This document shows, one piece after another, positions 7,081 through 14,626 of a DNA stretch of 35,539 nucleotides; the stretch's first letter is position 1; each line of letters opens with the position of its first letter. The position numbers and the translations under genes are program-made. Under the pieces are notes generated by a model. The model saw nothing but the letters and a program-made list of their open reading frames with translations. It did no database searches and had not been told where the DNA came from. Source of the stretch: Pseudomonadota bacterium (lineage in GTDB: Bacteria > Pseudomonadota > Gammaproteobacteria > UBA6429 > Thiohalophilaceae); contig JAJDNN010000041.1 in the NCBI GenBank assembly GCA_022340685.1, positions 1 to 35,539 of the forward strand, read 5' to 3'.

Positions 7081-8115
7081 TTACTGGAATAGTCCTGCTG
7101 TCGGGGTGGCGTGAGGACGATTTCGATAGGCGCTTGGGGAAACCCCCTTCCAGCGGCGAAATGCCCGGTTGAAATTACTGGGGTCCGAGAAACCCAGCAA
7201 GTAGGTAATCTCACTGATTGAATAGCTTTTATCAGCCATATACTGGCCAGCCAGTTCCTTTCTGGTATTTTCCAACAATTCACGATAACTGGTTGACTGC
7301 TCACGCAACTTTCGTTGCAAGCTGCGTCGGCTGAGGTTAAGTCTACCGGCAATATGATCTTCGGTAACGTGGCCAGAGGGCAGACTATCCGTAATAGTGA
7401 CCTTGACCTGGGTTACGATATCACTCCGATCCATGTTGGCAATATAACGGGACACAACTTCATCGTTAACCCTCGCCAGTTCGGTGTTCCCGGTTGGCAG
7501 TGCGGCTTCAACAGATTTCGCATCCATCACCACCTGATCATGTTTGGCATTAAAAATTACCGGACACCCGAAATGGGTTTCAAATTCCGCATGACACGCC
7601 GGTTGGGCATGGGTAATTTCGACCTGAAGTGGATTGAATTTTCCATCGCAGCTTGTGCGGCACATTCGAAGTAGAACAGCGAATGCCAGATCAACCTGTG
7701 CTGGATGTTCAATCCCATCGTGGCGCGGTAGAACATCACCAAAGCGTAATGTGTAAGTATCTTGCTCCTGCTTGAAATACAGCTTGGCCACATTGCTGAC
7801 GATTTTCAGGTAGCGCTCCAGACGTTCGAAGGCTTCTTTTAAACTATGACTCGCCAACCATGCATAGCCCAGCGCGTGCAAGGTTGTCGGATGCCAATGT
7901 TTTGAAGCTTTCAGACCAAAACACTCATCCCCCGTCGCATCGGCAGCCAGATGAAACAACCGCGCAATAGCCGTGTATTGATAACGGGCGTTGGGATCTT
8001 TCAGCAGTTCCGGATCCAGACCAGCCTGACGGAACAGCGGTCGATAATCGACTCCGTAGTCTTCCAGGCCCCTGGCAACCTGCAGTATCCAGGATGTAAG
8101 TGTCGTTCCTATCAC
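7081..8115 (-). CDS. AraC-family transcriptional regulator (arabinose-binding-like N-terminal domain)
   Basis: A 344-residue regulator. Residues about 20-210 match the N-terminal sensing domain found in OruR/ArgR-like and quorum-type AraC proteins (FRQAGLDPELLKDPNARYQY, followed by HALGYAWLASHSLKEAFERL). The C-terminal 100 residues are the double helix-turn-helix DNA-binding domain: HIAGRLNLSRRSLQRKLREQ is the first recognition unit and ISEITYLLGFSDPSNFNRAF the second, followed by the WKGVSPSAYR signature. The start is GTG; no in-frame ATG lies near the N-terminus. The gene converges with the solute-binding protein gene and begins 174 bases downstream of the end of the large locus, beyond a strong terminator, so it is a separate unit. 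The ligand is unknown. Confidence 0.88.
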   Translation of the reverse strand: MIGTTLTSWILQVARGLEDYGVDYRPLFRQAGLDPELLKDPNARYQYTAIARLFHLAADATGDECFGLKASKHWHPTTLHALGYAWLASHSLKEAFERLERYLKIVSNVAKLYFKQEQDTYTLRFGDVLPRHDGIEHPAQVDLAFAVLLRMCRTSCDGKFNPLQVEITHAQPACHAEFETHFGCPVIFNAKHDQVVMDAKSVEAALPTGNTELARVNDEVVSRYIANMDRSDIVTQVKVTITDSLPSGHVTEDHIAGRLNLSRRSLQRKLREQSTSYRELLENTRKELAGQYMADKSYSISEITYLLGFSDPSNFNRAFRRWKGVSPSAYRNRPHATPTAGLFQ

Positions 8116-8258
8116 CTGTTAATCCACACTAGAACCGGTAGTCTCTGCCGCCTGTTGATATTCTGGCCCGCGCATGTATGTTCTCCAAATAGTAATCATT
8201 GCACTATTTAATTTTAGTATAGTTATACCCTTTATCGATTCACGTCAAAATCAATCTG

Positions 8259-8287
8259 AAAAAATGCCCCGGTTCGGGGCATTTTTT
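8259..8287 (-). terminator. Intrinsic terminator of the large minus-strand locus (bidirectional shape)
   Basis: AAAAAATGCCCCG, a 3-base loop, and CGGGGCATTTTTT form a perfect 13-bp stem. Read on the minus strand it begins right at the stop of the RPDW-repeat membrane protein gene and ends in a run of six U. It separates the locus from the AraC gene downstream. Confidence 0.9.
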
Positions 8288-8288
8288 A

Positions 8289-9287
8289 TTACCAGTAATA
8301 GGGGCGCGGCGGGTACCCGCCCGGACCATAGTACGGGGGATAACCCGGGTAGCCCCGGTAACCCCAGCCACGGTATGGCGGGCGCTGTAACATCGGGCCC
8401 GTGTTCTCCCCGTTCCCGGCACGCTCCTGCATAGCCGGTGGTGTGGACTGGTTCGCCCAGTCCGGTCGTTGCACAGGTTCCCAGACGGGTGGACGCGTTG
8501 CCCAGTCCGGTCGTGCGGGCGGCTGGCTAGGGCGATCCTCCACCCAGTCAGGCCGTTCCGGGGGAGTCGGGCGATTCGCCCAGTCCGGTCGTTCCCGTAC
8601 TGGAGGACGTGAGGCCCACTCCGGCCGAGCGGGTGGCTGAGCTCGGCGTTGTGCGTCTACCCAGTCAGGCCGTTCCGGCGGGTTCGGGCGATTTGCCCAG
8701 TCCGGCCGGGCCGAAGGTTGCATGCCGGTAGATGAGCCTGCTTCCCCGTCTGCGTTACCGTCAGACTGGTCTGACGTCGATACCGGTCCACGTGCTGTGT
8801 AGGGACCCCACGGGCCCGGTGCCATCATCGGATGACGCGCGTTACCATTCGCACCAGCGGGTCCGGCCATACCCGGATACATCGGAGCAGGTTGCTGGGC
8901 TGTCGCTTGTGTGGCATCGCGCCGTTCATACCAGACATACAAAGACAGAATAATAATCACCAGAATGACGACAGAACCCATGATCATGCCTGACAGGGGT
9001 ACCGCCGCTGGCGTCTTTGGTTTCTTGCTATCTGGCATTACCCCCATGTCATGCAGCTTTTCATTCAGTTTTTCACGCTTGCTCTTGTCGGCACTGCTGA
9101 CTGCACTGGCAGTCGTACTGGCAGCTACCCCTGCCCCCGCCGCTGTCGAGGTATCGGTGCTTTTCTGACTGGTTGTTTTCTTACTCACCGATTTCTTTTT
9201 AGCCACCGTCTTTTTCTTGCTGGCCTTTTTCTTGGTCGGACTGGCTGCAGCAGCACCGCCCGGCTTGTCTTTATCTTCTTCAATCAT
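8289..9287 (-). CDS. Lys-rich membrane-anchored protein with RPDW repeats
   Basis: A 332-residue protein of unknown function with three distinct parts. Residues 1-97 are hydrophilic and very rich in Lys, Ser, Thr and Ala (KKKASKKKTVAKKKSV), like histone H1-type tails. Residues 98-120 are one membrane span (MIMGSVVILVIIILSLYVWY) followed by ERR. Residues about 195-285 carry at least seven copies of an RPDW-type element (ARPDWANRP, ERPDWVDAQ, ARPEWASRP, ERPDWANRP, ERPDWVEDR, ARPDWATRP, QRPDWANQ). The C-terminus is Pro/Gly/Tyr-rich and ends in Trp. By the positive-inside rule the Lys-rich tail would be cytoplasmic and the repeats periplasmic, but the ERR after the span weakens this. It is the last gene of the locus. 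The secreted protein at 15264-16172 has related repeats, which suggests that the two bind each other. Confidence 0.75.
   Translation of the reverse strand: MIEEDKDKPGGAAAASPTKKKASKKKTVAKKKSVSKKTTSQKSTDTSTAAGAGVAASTTASAVSSADKSKREKLNEKLHDMGVMPDSKKPKTPAAVPLSGMIMGSVVILVIIILSLYVWYERRDATQATAQQPAPMYPGMAGPAGANGNARHPMMAPGPWGPYTARGPVSTSDQSDGNADGEAGSSTGMQPSARPDWANRPNPPERPDWVDAQRRAQPPARPEWASRPPVRERPDWANRPTPPERPDWVEDRPSQPPARPDWATRPPVWEPVQRPDWANQSTPPAMQERAGNGENTGPMLQRPPYRGWGYRGYPGYPPYYGPGGYPPRPYYW
8440..8720. repeat. Degenerate tandem repeats encoding RPDW elements
   Basis: The stretch repeats variants of GCCCAGTCCGGTCGT / ACCCAGTCAGGCCGT on the plus strand, which encode RPDWA or RPDWV on the minus strand. 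The copies occur roughly every 36-50 bases and have diverged in sequence. They are coding repeats within the Lys-rich membrane protein gene. Confidence 0.75.
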
Positions 9288-9327
9288 GATATTAGTCTCC
9301 CATACTCTGGATATTGGTTACTCATAC

Positions 9328-10917
9328 TTAATGTTTCAGTTCAGATTCGTTTGCGGAATCTGTTACGTCGGGATCCCTGCTTTCTGTGGGCAAAGCGTCT
9401 GGCTCGGTGGTCGGGGTATCCTTCACCTCTGTTTTGACTTCAGTTTCAGCCGCTACTTGCATGACATCTGAACCATCACCTTTACCAGAGGGACTGGTAA
9501 AACGATCATTCAGCGACTGGATATGTTCGTCTGCGGCTGCAATGATGGCATGCAATTTCCGATGTACCCGACGTCCCCAACCCACCGGGTTAGGACGAAA
9601 GACGCTGCGCCACCAACGTGTGTTTTTCCGGAACGCGCGGCCCAGCATTTCAGCTTCTTCATCACTGATTGCTGTCTTGCGCAGGTAGCGTAAGGTACTT
9701 CTGGCAGCCCAGTGACGGGACAGGCCATGCACCAGTAATACAAATATGAATACAACGAGCCCAGCCACAGCCATGCGGCGGGGCGTTTCGATTATCAAAT
9801 CCTGCCAGGGCGCATAAAACTGCAACCCGTTCCAGTAACCCGCTTTTACGGACAATGCAATCAGTACGCCCATTATCAGTAGCCAGACAAACACATTCCG
9901 CCATACAGTACCTCGCAGCCAACGAGATAGTAACTGTTGTAATTGCGGAATCCGCACTTCATCGATTATTCGGGCGGTTTTTTCCAGGGCATCTGTGATC
10001 CGATAAGCCCGCTCATCACGCACCTGTTCCATACGTGTATAAATCTCGTCCAGATCTTCCTTGCACTTGCGTTCATAACGCTCGCGTAGTGCTGCATCAT
10101 CAATCGGGTTAGCTACCGTCTGGTTGTAAATATTATAGAATTTTCCAGCGGTCAGTCCTTCTTGCGCCAGGGCACGCTGCCAGGCTCCTACCACATCCTC
10201 GGGGTTATCTTCCCGCGAAGTCGTATCAATCTGGTTAAGGATATACAGGAACTTGCTTGAGTCATGACGTTTAATGGTATTACCAACCAGGTGGGTCAAT
10301 GTGTCCTGCATGGCACCAGGCTCGGGATGCCTCGCATCGAAAAACACCAGCACCAGATCAGACAAATCAATTATATGATCAGTTATTCGAAGCGTAGCTG
10401 TTCGTTGCGAGTCGGCATCAAAACCGGGGGAATCAATGATGATCCTGCCGCGTAGTTGCTCACTGTTACAAGTCTTTAGTTGCAGATAGGCATCGACGCG
10501 GTCACCTTCACCTTCTGCCACCTTGTCCAGCTCTTCACTGAACTGGTAAAACGGAAAGCGCGGATCCGCGTCAAGCGCAACACCTGGCAAATTACGGCTT
10601 TGCGGATCGCTCGAATAACAAATTACAGTGAACTTGTCGTCCACAGCCTGGTTACCGGTTTCCTGCAGTTCCCGCCCCAGATACTGATTAATGAAAGAAG
10701 ACTTACCCGCAGAAAATGTACCTAGCACTGAAATCAGTGGCCACCATGGAATCATCGCTGCATAGGACTGATTGCGTGCCAATAAACCGGTACGCCACGC
10801 AATACGATCCAGCTGCCGATATTTTCTGACCACCTTTACCAGCAGCGGATTTTCATCTCGCAAATGCTTTTCCAGATTATGCAGCCGTTCTGCTACATCT
10901 TTATCGACTCCAAACAT
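9328..10917 (-). CDS. Dynamin-like (EHD-type) GTPase with two membrane segments
   Basis: A 529-residue large GTPase. The G1 loop is GTFSAGKS (66-73), G2 is probably the Thr in DDKFTVI (about 97), G3 is DSPG (162-165) and G4 is NQID (228-231), in place of the usual NKxD. The G1 and G2 contexts resemble EHD/bacterial dynamins rather than Era or TrmE GTPases. Helical sequence fills 270-340, then two membrane segments (about 341-358 and 383-398), a basic stretch RKNTRWWRSVFRPNPVGWGRR and an acidic, disordered tail of about 60 residues. Bacterial dynamins shape, tether or repair membranes. It lies 40 bases from genes on either side, between a membrane coiled-coil protein and the RPDW-repeat protein, pointing to a membrane-remodelling role in this locus. 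Confidence 0.82.
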   Translation of the reverse strand: MFGVDKDVAERLHNLEKHLRDENPLLVKVVRKYRQLDRIAWRTGLLARNQSYAAMIPWWPLISVLGTFSAGKSSFINQYLGRELQETGNQAVDDKFTVICYSSDPQSRNLPGVALDADPRFPFYQFSEELDKVAEGEGDRVDAYLQLKTCNSEQLRGRIIIDSPGFDADSQRTATLRITDHIIDLSDLVLVFFDARHPEPGAMQDTLTHLVGNTIKRHDSSKFLYILNQIDTTSREDNPEDVVGAWQRALAQEGLTAGKFYNIYNQTVANPIDDAALRERYERKCKEDLDEIYTRMEQVRDERAYRITDALEKTARIIDEVRIPQLQQLLSRWLRGTVWRNVFVWLLIMGVLIALSVKAGYWNGLQFYAPWQDLIIETPRRMAVAGLVVFIFVLLVHGLSRHWAARSTLRYLRKTAISDEEAEMLGRAFRKNTRWWRSVFRPNPVGWGRRVHRKLHAIIAAADEHIQSLNDRFTSPSGKGDGSDVMQVAAETEVKTEVKDTPTTEPDALPTESRDPDVTDSANESELKH

Positions 10918-10957
10918 TACTTTTATTCCCGTTACTGAATTTGGCTAAGCCCTGTAT

Positions 10958-11446
10958 TCACCAGGGCATAAAGCTGTTCATGAATGACATGGGCCGCGAT
11001 ACGCTCTGGTTCATGATCGACATATCGTAGCGTATTTGATTGATAGACATATTCATGCCGCGCATACTGACGACCATATCGCTCATCGAGGCATTCTGTG
11101 AATCAAGGGTCTGGGTCATTAGCACCATATTCTGAGATATCGAATCCATCTTGACCGAGATTGACGCCATATCCTGCGCCATACTATGCGCATCCTTGGT
11201 CAGGCTATAAATAAGAAAGAACCCATACCCGGCCAGAATGATAAATGCAAATAACGATGGATAGACGATCATTTCCCAACGTTTGGCGCTGGCCAGAAAT
11301 GCATCGGCCAATCGCTCCAGATGCAGGGCGCCGCCCTCCATATAATTCTGGGCATCGAGGTTATCGATATCCTTACCGAGCTTCTCGTCAGGATTGGTCG
11401 ATTCATTCACGTAACTATCCTTCATATCACCAATTATATTTGCCAA
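10958..11446 (-). CDS. Single-span membrane protein with Met/Ser-rich coiled coil
   Basis: A 162-residue protein of unknown family. Residues 1-58 are hydrophilic, 59-81 form one membrane span (IVYPSLFAFIILAGYGFFLIY) and the rest is a helical region with heptad-like hydrophobic spacing and many Met, Ser and Gln residues (MASISVKMDSISQNMVLM), reminiscent of the helical stalks of chemoreceptor-like proteins. It ends in MPW. The start used is TTG at 11446 with AGGG 7 bases upstream; an in-frame ATG at 11425 is an alternative but has a poorer ribosome site. The 112-base gap upstream holds a small GGGCA/TGCCC hairpin and an A/T-rich stretch that could carry a promoter. It probably oligomerises at the membrane next to the dynamin-like GTPase. 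Confidence 0.7.
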   Translation of the reverse strand: MANIIGDMKDSYVNESTNPDEKLGKDIDNLDAQNYMEGGALHLERLADAFLASAKRWEMIVYPSLFAFIILAGYGFFLIYSLTKDAHSMAQDMASISVKMDSISQNMVLMTQTLDSQNASMSDMVVSMRGMNMSINQIRYDMSIMNQSVSRPMSFMNSFMPW

Positions 11447-11558
11447 AACATCACCCTAAATTTCTTTTTTTCGGTCTTGTTCCAAACTTCCCGTTATTCT
11501 GGATGGGCAACACGCAGACTGCCCGTCTTTAGCTTCGTTGACTGCTTCGCTCGAAAAC

Positions 11559-12437
11559 CTAGTTTGTTTGCTTCATGTCCTGTTCCAGTTTTTCCGCAAG
11601 ATCAGGATCCAGGCCTTTCAGGACACGTACCAGATAACCTAACTGCCCGGTCTGTCCTGACTTCAACAGGCGTGTCGACGCCGCATAATAAGCGGTGCCG
11701 GCCAGTTCCCATTTGCCCATGGAGTAATATAGATTGCCAAGCTCACCATACAGATCCGGATTTTCCGGGCTAATTTCGATCAGATCTTTGTAAGCTGCTT
11801 CGGCCTCTCCATATTGGCGATTCCAAAATGCCTGCCGCGCCTGTCTGATCAGCTCGTGTTCCAGCCTGCCCTTGTCCTGCACGTCGGTCTTGTCCCCGAC
11901 CCCGGGCTGATCAATAACCTGTTGCGATTGTGAATCAGATGTCGGTCCCGGCAGACTGGCCGCTGCCATCATGTCACTGCTTGCTGTTGCTGCCGGAGGT
12001 GGCGTCGTCACACCTGCTTGTTGTTCGGGAGACGCCGGTGCTTCGGTCGCCACCTCGGACGGTATTTCAGCCAGATCCGTTGTTTCAACTTCCGGCTCCA
12101 TTCTGGCCCCGGTTGTCATTTCGCCGGGCGCTTCAACCGCAGCCTCCCCCGGTCCACTCACCACAGTTTCTGTAGATTCAACGACAGTCTCGCCTTGCTC
12201 CATCGGGGTTTCGGTAGTTTCAACTTCAGGCTGGACATTTTCTACCGCTGTTTCTGCGGTTTGCGTCTCAGCGATAGTAGTCGATGCTGGTTGCCGATCG
12301 TTTACCCAACTCTCGACATCTTCGTATATTGCATCTACTTCAGGCATAAGTTGATCACGATAATAAAAAGCCAGCACCACAGCGGCTACGATAATGATCA
12401 CCAGGCTATAACTAAGCAAAGTTCTGATTGCATACAT
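11559..12437 (-). CDS. Membrane-anchored TPR protein with acidic linker
   Basis: A 292-residue protein. It has an N-terminal membrane anchor (residues 8-24, YSLVIIIVAAVVLAFYY), a long low-complexity linker of about 150 residues rich in Glu, Thr, Val, Pro and Ala (repeated VETTETP / VVESTETVV-like pieces), and a C-terminal TPR-like helical domain: QARQAFWNRQYGEAEAAYKD, then NPDLYGELGNLYYSMGKWEL and AGTAYYAASTRLL. TPR domains mediate protein-protein contacts. The strongly acidic linker is a possible partner for the Lys-rich tails encoded at both ends of the locus. It begins 14 bases after the ParA-type gene, so the two are translationally close. The side of the membrane on which the TPR part lies is uncertain. 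Confidence 0.78.
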   Translation of the reverse strand: MYAIRTLLSYSLVIIIVAAVVLAFYYRDQLMPEVDAIYEDVESWVNDRQPASTTIAETQTAETAVENVQPEVETTETPMEQGETVVESTETVVSGPGEAAVEAPGEMTTGARMEPEVETTDLAEIPSEVATEAPASPEQQAGVTTPPPAATASSDMMAAASLPGPTSDSQSQQVIDQPGVGDKTDVQDKGRLEHELIRQARQAFWNRQYGEAEAAYKDLIEISPENPDLYGELGNLYYSMGKWELAGTAYYAASTRLLKSGQTGQLGYLVRVLKGLDPDLAEKLEQDMKQTN

Positions 12438-12451
12438 ATTTTAAAATTCCT

Positions 12452-13117
12452 TTAGGCTGACTTGCGTCGTTTCTTGCCATCTTTATAATCGGGATAAAGC
12501 GCCCTTGCGAATTCTTCAAATTCACTGGACGCCTTGCTTCGGGCTGATAATTCAAACACACCGAGTCCCTCGCTCAGAGAACGGCGATAAATTGTGCGTT
12601 GACACAGCCGGTATGGCAGCACTTCGATTCCCGGCAACATGCCCAACGCTTCCTCGGTTTCATCGGATTCCCGCACGGCACGGTGGGTATCTGCGCGATT
12701 TACGAAGGCGCTAACAACAGGCCTAGTTTTCACATCCGCAATCGCTTCTTCGATGATTTTTAAAAACTTCTGCGTTGCCCAGACATCCGGCTGACTCGGC
12801 GGAACCGGAATTAGCACGGTGTCTGCCACTGACAGTGCGGCTTTCATACCTTCCATGTTTGCAGCGCCAACATCCACCAGCACTTCCCCCGGATGATATT
12901 TTAACTGCTCTTTGAGATTACCCTCACCCAGGTATACCTGTAACGGTGGTGTATATCCCTCCTCACGGCGTACTTCACCCACATCACTCAAGGTGCATTG
13001 TGGATCGAGGTCATATGCCACCACAGGCTGAGCTTTGGATTGCAGCCACATGGCAAGATTGAATACCACGGTGCTCTTGCCTGAGCCGCCTTTGAGATTG
13101 GCAATTACTGTAATCAT
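12452..13117 (-). CDS. ParA/MinD-type ATPase
   Basis: A 221-residue P-loop ATPase with the deviant Walker A motif KGGSGKST (9-16, with the signature Lys), the DLDPQ motif (37-41) and the Walker B-like VLVDVGA. It lacks an N-terminal HTH, like the small ParA proteins that position chromosomes, plasmids, carboxysomes, storage granules or chemoreceptor clusters. The C-terminus is very basic (DYKDGKKRRKSA), which could bind DNA or membrane. No ParB gene or parS-like array was seen beside it, so chromosome segregation is unlikely. The neighbours are envelope-structure genes, which favours a cargo-positioning role. It overlaps nothing and is spaced 29 and 14 bases from its neighbours. Confidence 0.85.
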   Translation of the reverse strand: MITVIANLKGGSGKSTVVFNLAMWLQSKAQPVVAYDLDPQCTLSDVGEVRREEGYTPPLQVYLGEGNLKEQLKYHPGEVLVDVGAANMEGMKAALSVADTVLIPVPPSQPDVWATQKFLKIIEEAIADVKTRPVVSAFVNRADTHRAVRESDETEEALGMLPGIEVLPYRLCQRTIYRRSLSEGLGVFELSARSKASSEFEEFARALYPDYKDGKKRRKSA

Positions 13118-13146
13118 CTCTGTCGTCCTGTCAATTAGCCTGGCAA

Positions 13147-13926
13147 CTAACGGCCCGGCCCACTCACTGGTTCCGCAGGCATATCAATCTGTTTGTAATC
13201 TGACGGAACTTCAAACAACTTGCCTGGTTGCTTGCCAAAATTGATATCCTTTAATTCGCGCAAATATCCCCCCGGTAATTCTTCTCGAATGGCAATTTTC
13301 AACTGTACATCATGCCATTGCAGGGAGCGCGAACGTTGACCATTGGTCTGGATAGTAGCGACCTCCCATTTCTCGGTCATACGACCATTGACTTTTTCCT
13401 TGCCCAATAAATTCATTTCAGACATCGATCCATCCGGGTAGAGCTGTCTTACCGGCAAACGTTTTTGTTTATCAAGCCAGACCAGGCTGCGTAATTCACG
13501 TCCTTGATTCTTACTGATAAACTCCCATTTTTCAGCAGCCCTACCATTGACATTTTCTTCACCCAGTTTAACGCACGTGACATTTGTTACGCCTTCACAG
13601 GGGGTAACATCCGTTTTTTTTGCGCGGGTTTCGGGCAAGTCAACCGACGCGCCTGTTTGTACTACGTATTCCTTCCGGGCAGGATTCAGCATAATCCGGG
13701 TTTTTTCTTTCTCGCGGACGATTTCCACGAATTTCTGCCCATTCATTTCATATTCGCTGCGAACCGCGTCCGCACCGACATAAATCTTGGCCTTCATGAC
13801 CGGACGATCCGGCGTCTGTTGCACAGCGGTTGCTGAGAACTGGATTACCTGGCTCGCGGCCTGTGCCGTAATAAACCAGAGAAAAACACCTGCGCCAAGC
13901 AGTAAAGGGCGCCAACATGTTTTCAT
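13147..13926 (-). CDS. Secreted LolA-like / DUF4412-like periplasmic protein
   Basis: About 259 residues from the chosen ATG at 13926, which has GGAG 9 bases upstream; more upstream ATGs exist in frame but lack such a site. Residues 1-23 are a signal peptide (PLLLGAGVFLWFITAQAAS). The mature part reads as a repeated strand pattern: KAKIYVGADAVRSEYEMNG and RIMLNPARKEYVVQ, then two related blocks, ENVNGRAAEKWEF with SLVWLDKQKRLPVRQLYPDG and EKVNGRMTEKWEV with SLQWHDVQLKIAIREELPGG. This is the fold type of LolA/LolB and outer-membrane lipoprotein-sorting proteins, which bind lipid or lipoprotein tails. It has two Cys (about 4 residues apart in CEGVTNVTC) that may form a disulfide. Its substrate is unknown. 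Confidence 0.72.
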   Translation of the reverse strand: MKTCWRPLLLGAGVFLWFITAQAASQVIQFSATAVQQTPDRPVMKAKIYVGADAVRSEYEMNGQKFVEIVREKEKTRIMLNPARKEYVVQTGASVDLPETRAKKTDVTPCEGVTNVTCVKLGEENVNGRAAEKWEFISKNQGRELRSLVWLDKQKRLPVRQLYPDGSMSEMNLLGKEKVNGRMTEKWEVATIQTNGQRSRSLQWHDVQLKIAIREELPGGYLRELKDINFGKQPGKLFEVPSDYKQIDMPAEPVSGPGR

Positions 13927-13998
13927 TTCGTTCATCTCCATATCTGACACAGAGTCATACACTAACGCTTATGCCAAAAATACAAACTCAATAAATAT

Positions 13999-14029
13999 GA
14001 GGGGGCACACGTCCGTGTGATATCCCCTC
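13999..14029 (-). terminator. Hairpin downstream of the sulfur-globule-like gene
   Basis: GAGGGG pairs with CCCCTC and, inside it, CACACG pairs with CGTGTG across a 2-base loop. This gives a 12-bp stem with an internal loop, 8 bases after the stop at 14038. There is no clear U-run on the minus strand, so it may be a transcript-stabilising 3' end or a weak terminator rather than a full stop. Confidence 0.5.
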
Positions 14030-14037
14030 AACTGGTC

Positions 14038-14427
14038 TTACTTGGCCGGAGCCTGTTGCTGTGGGGCAGGTGCACCGTAACCCTGACCGTAACCACCGTA
14101 GCCAGGACCATAACCACCGTAGCCAGGACCATAACCACCGTAGCCCGGACCATAACCACCGTAACCCGGACCATAACCACCATAGCCCGGACCATAACCA
14201 CCGTAGCCCGGACCGTAACCGTAACCAGGACCATAGTAATCACGGCCATAGCCGTAACCACGGCCGGTACCACGGCCACTCATGTTGAACGACATATTGC
14301 CGTCACCCCAGCCGTCACCCGAACCATCCCATGGGCCACCGCCCCACCAAGCATTGGCAGCAGAGAGTGGCAGTGATGCGGCACCGACGATGGCAGCTAT
14401 GCCCAGTGCAGTTTTCAGTTTGCTCAT
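14038..14427 (-). CDS. Sulfur-globule-protein-like secreted Gly/Tyr-repeat protein
   Basis: A 129-residue protein. Residues 1-26 are a signal peptide ending in SAANA. The mature protein begins WWGGGPWDG, as sulfur globule proteins often do, and residues 66-117 are seven-residue repeats of the form GYGPGYG, followed by a Gln/Pro/Ala tail. It has no Cys. Sulfur globule proteins coat periplasmic sulfur inclusions in purple and colourless sulfur bacteria. Composition and architecture match, but Gly/Tyr repeats also occur in unrelated structural proteins, so the assignment is moderate. AAGGA sits just before the ATG. Long gaps on both sides (199 and 111 bases), each with a hairpin, suggest that it has its own highly expressed transcript within the locus. 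Confidence 0.72.
   Translation of the reverse strand: MSKLKTALGIAAIVGAASLPLSAANAWWGGGPWDGSGDGWGDGNMSFNMSGRGTGRGYGYGRDYYGPGYGYGPGYGGYGPGYGGYGPGYGGYGPGYGGYGPGYGGYGPGYGGYGQGYGAPAPQQQAPAK
14085..14220. repeat. 21-base tandem repeats encoding GYGPGYG
   Basis: About six copies of a 21-base unit (core GGACCATAACCACCGTAGCC on the plus strand) with few substitutions. They are in frame and encode the seven-residue repeat of the sulfur-globule-like protein. Near-identity of the copies indicates recent expansion. Confidence 0.85.
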
Positions 14428-14459
14428 TTTACTTTCCTTCTTAAATTTAAAGAATTAAC

Positions 14460-14477
14460 GACATGGCAGGCCATGTC
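14460..14477 (-). promoter_or_regulatory. Palindromic hairpin in the leader of the sulfur-globule-like gene
   Basis: GACATGGC-AG-GCCATGTC is a perfect inverted repeat lying 32-50 bases upstream of the ATG at 14427. It could be a 5' stem that stabilises the mRNA, a small attenuator or a protein operator. The remaining gap to 14626 is A/T-rich near 14540-14560 (TATAAA and CATATT on the minus strand) and may hold a promoter; I could not assign -35/-10 elements with confidence. Confidence 0.45.
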
Positions 14478-14626
14478 ACCCTGCTCCCAGACTGCATGAG
14501 ACATGAACGCAGGGAGCCCCGCTCATCTCCTCTATCACAACAATATGATTTATAAACCAGTTTCACATTGCATGTGTTGTTTCAGGTCAAGACAAATCCG
14601 ATTTATCACTCTTCACCTTTACCCTA

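Noticed and set aside
8116-8258. Possible small gene or RNA between the AraC gene and the terminator
   Set aside because: The stretch is A/T-rich and fits a promoter region; no frame with a ribosome site or stable structure was seen.
14061-14376. Long frames antisense to the Gly/Tyr-repeat gene
   Set aside because: They arise from the periodic 21-base repeat, which leaves all frames open; the signal peptide and ribosome site support only the minus-strand protein.
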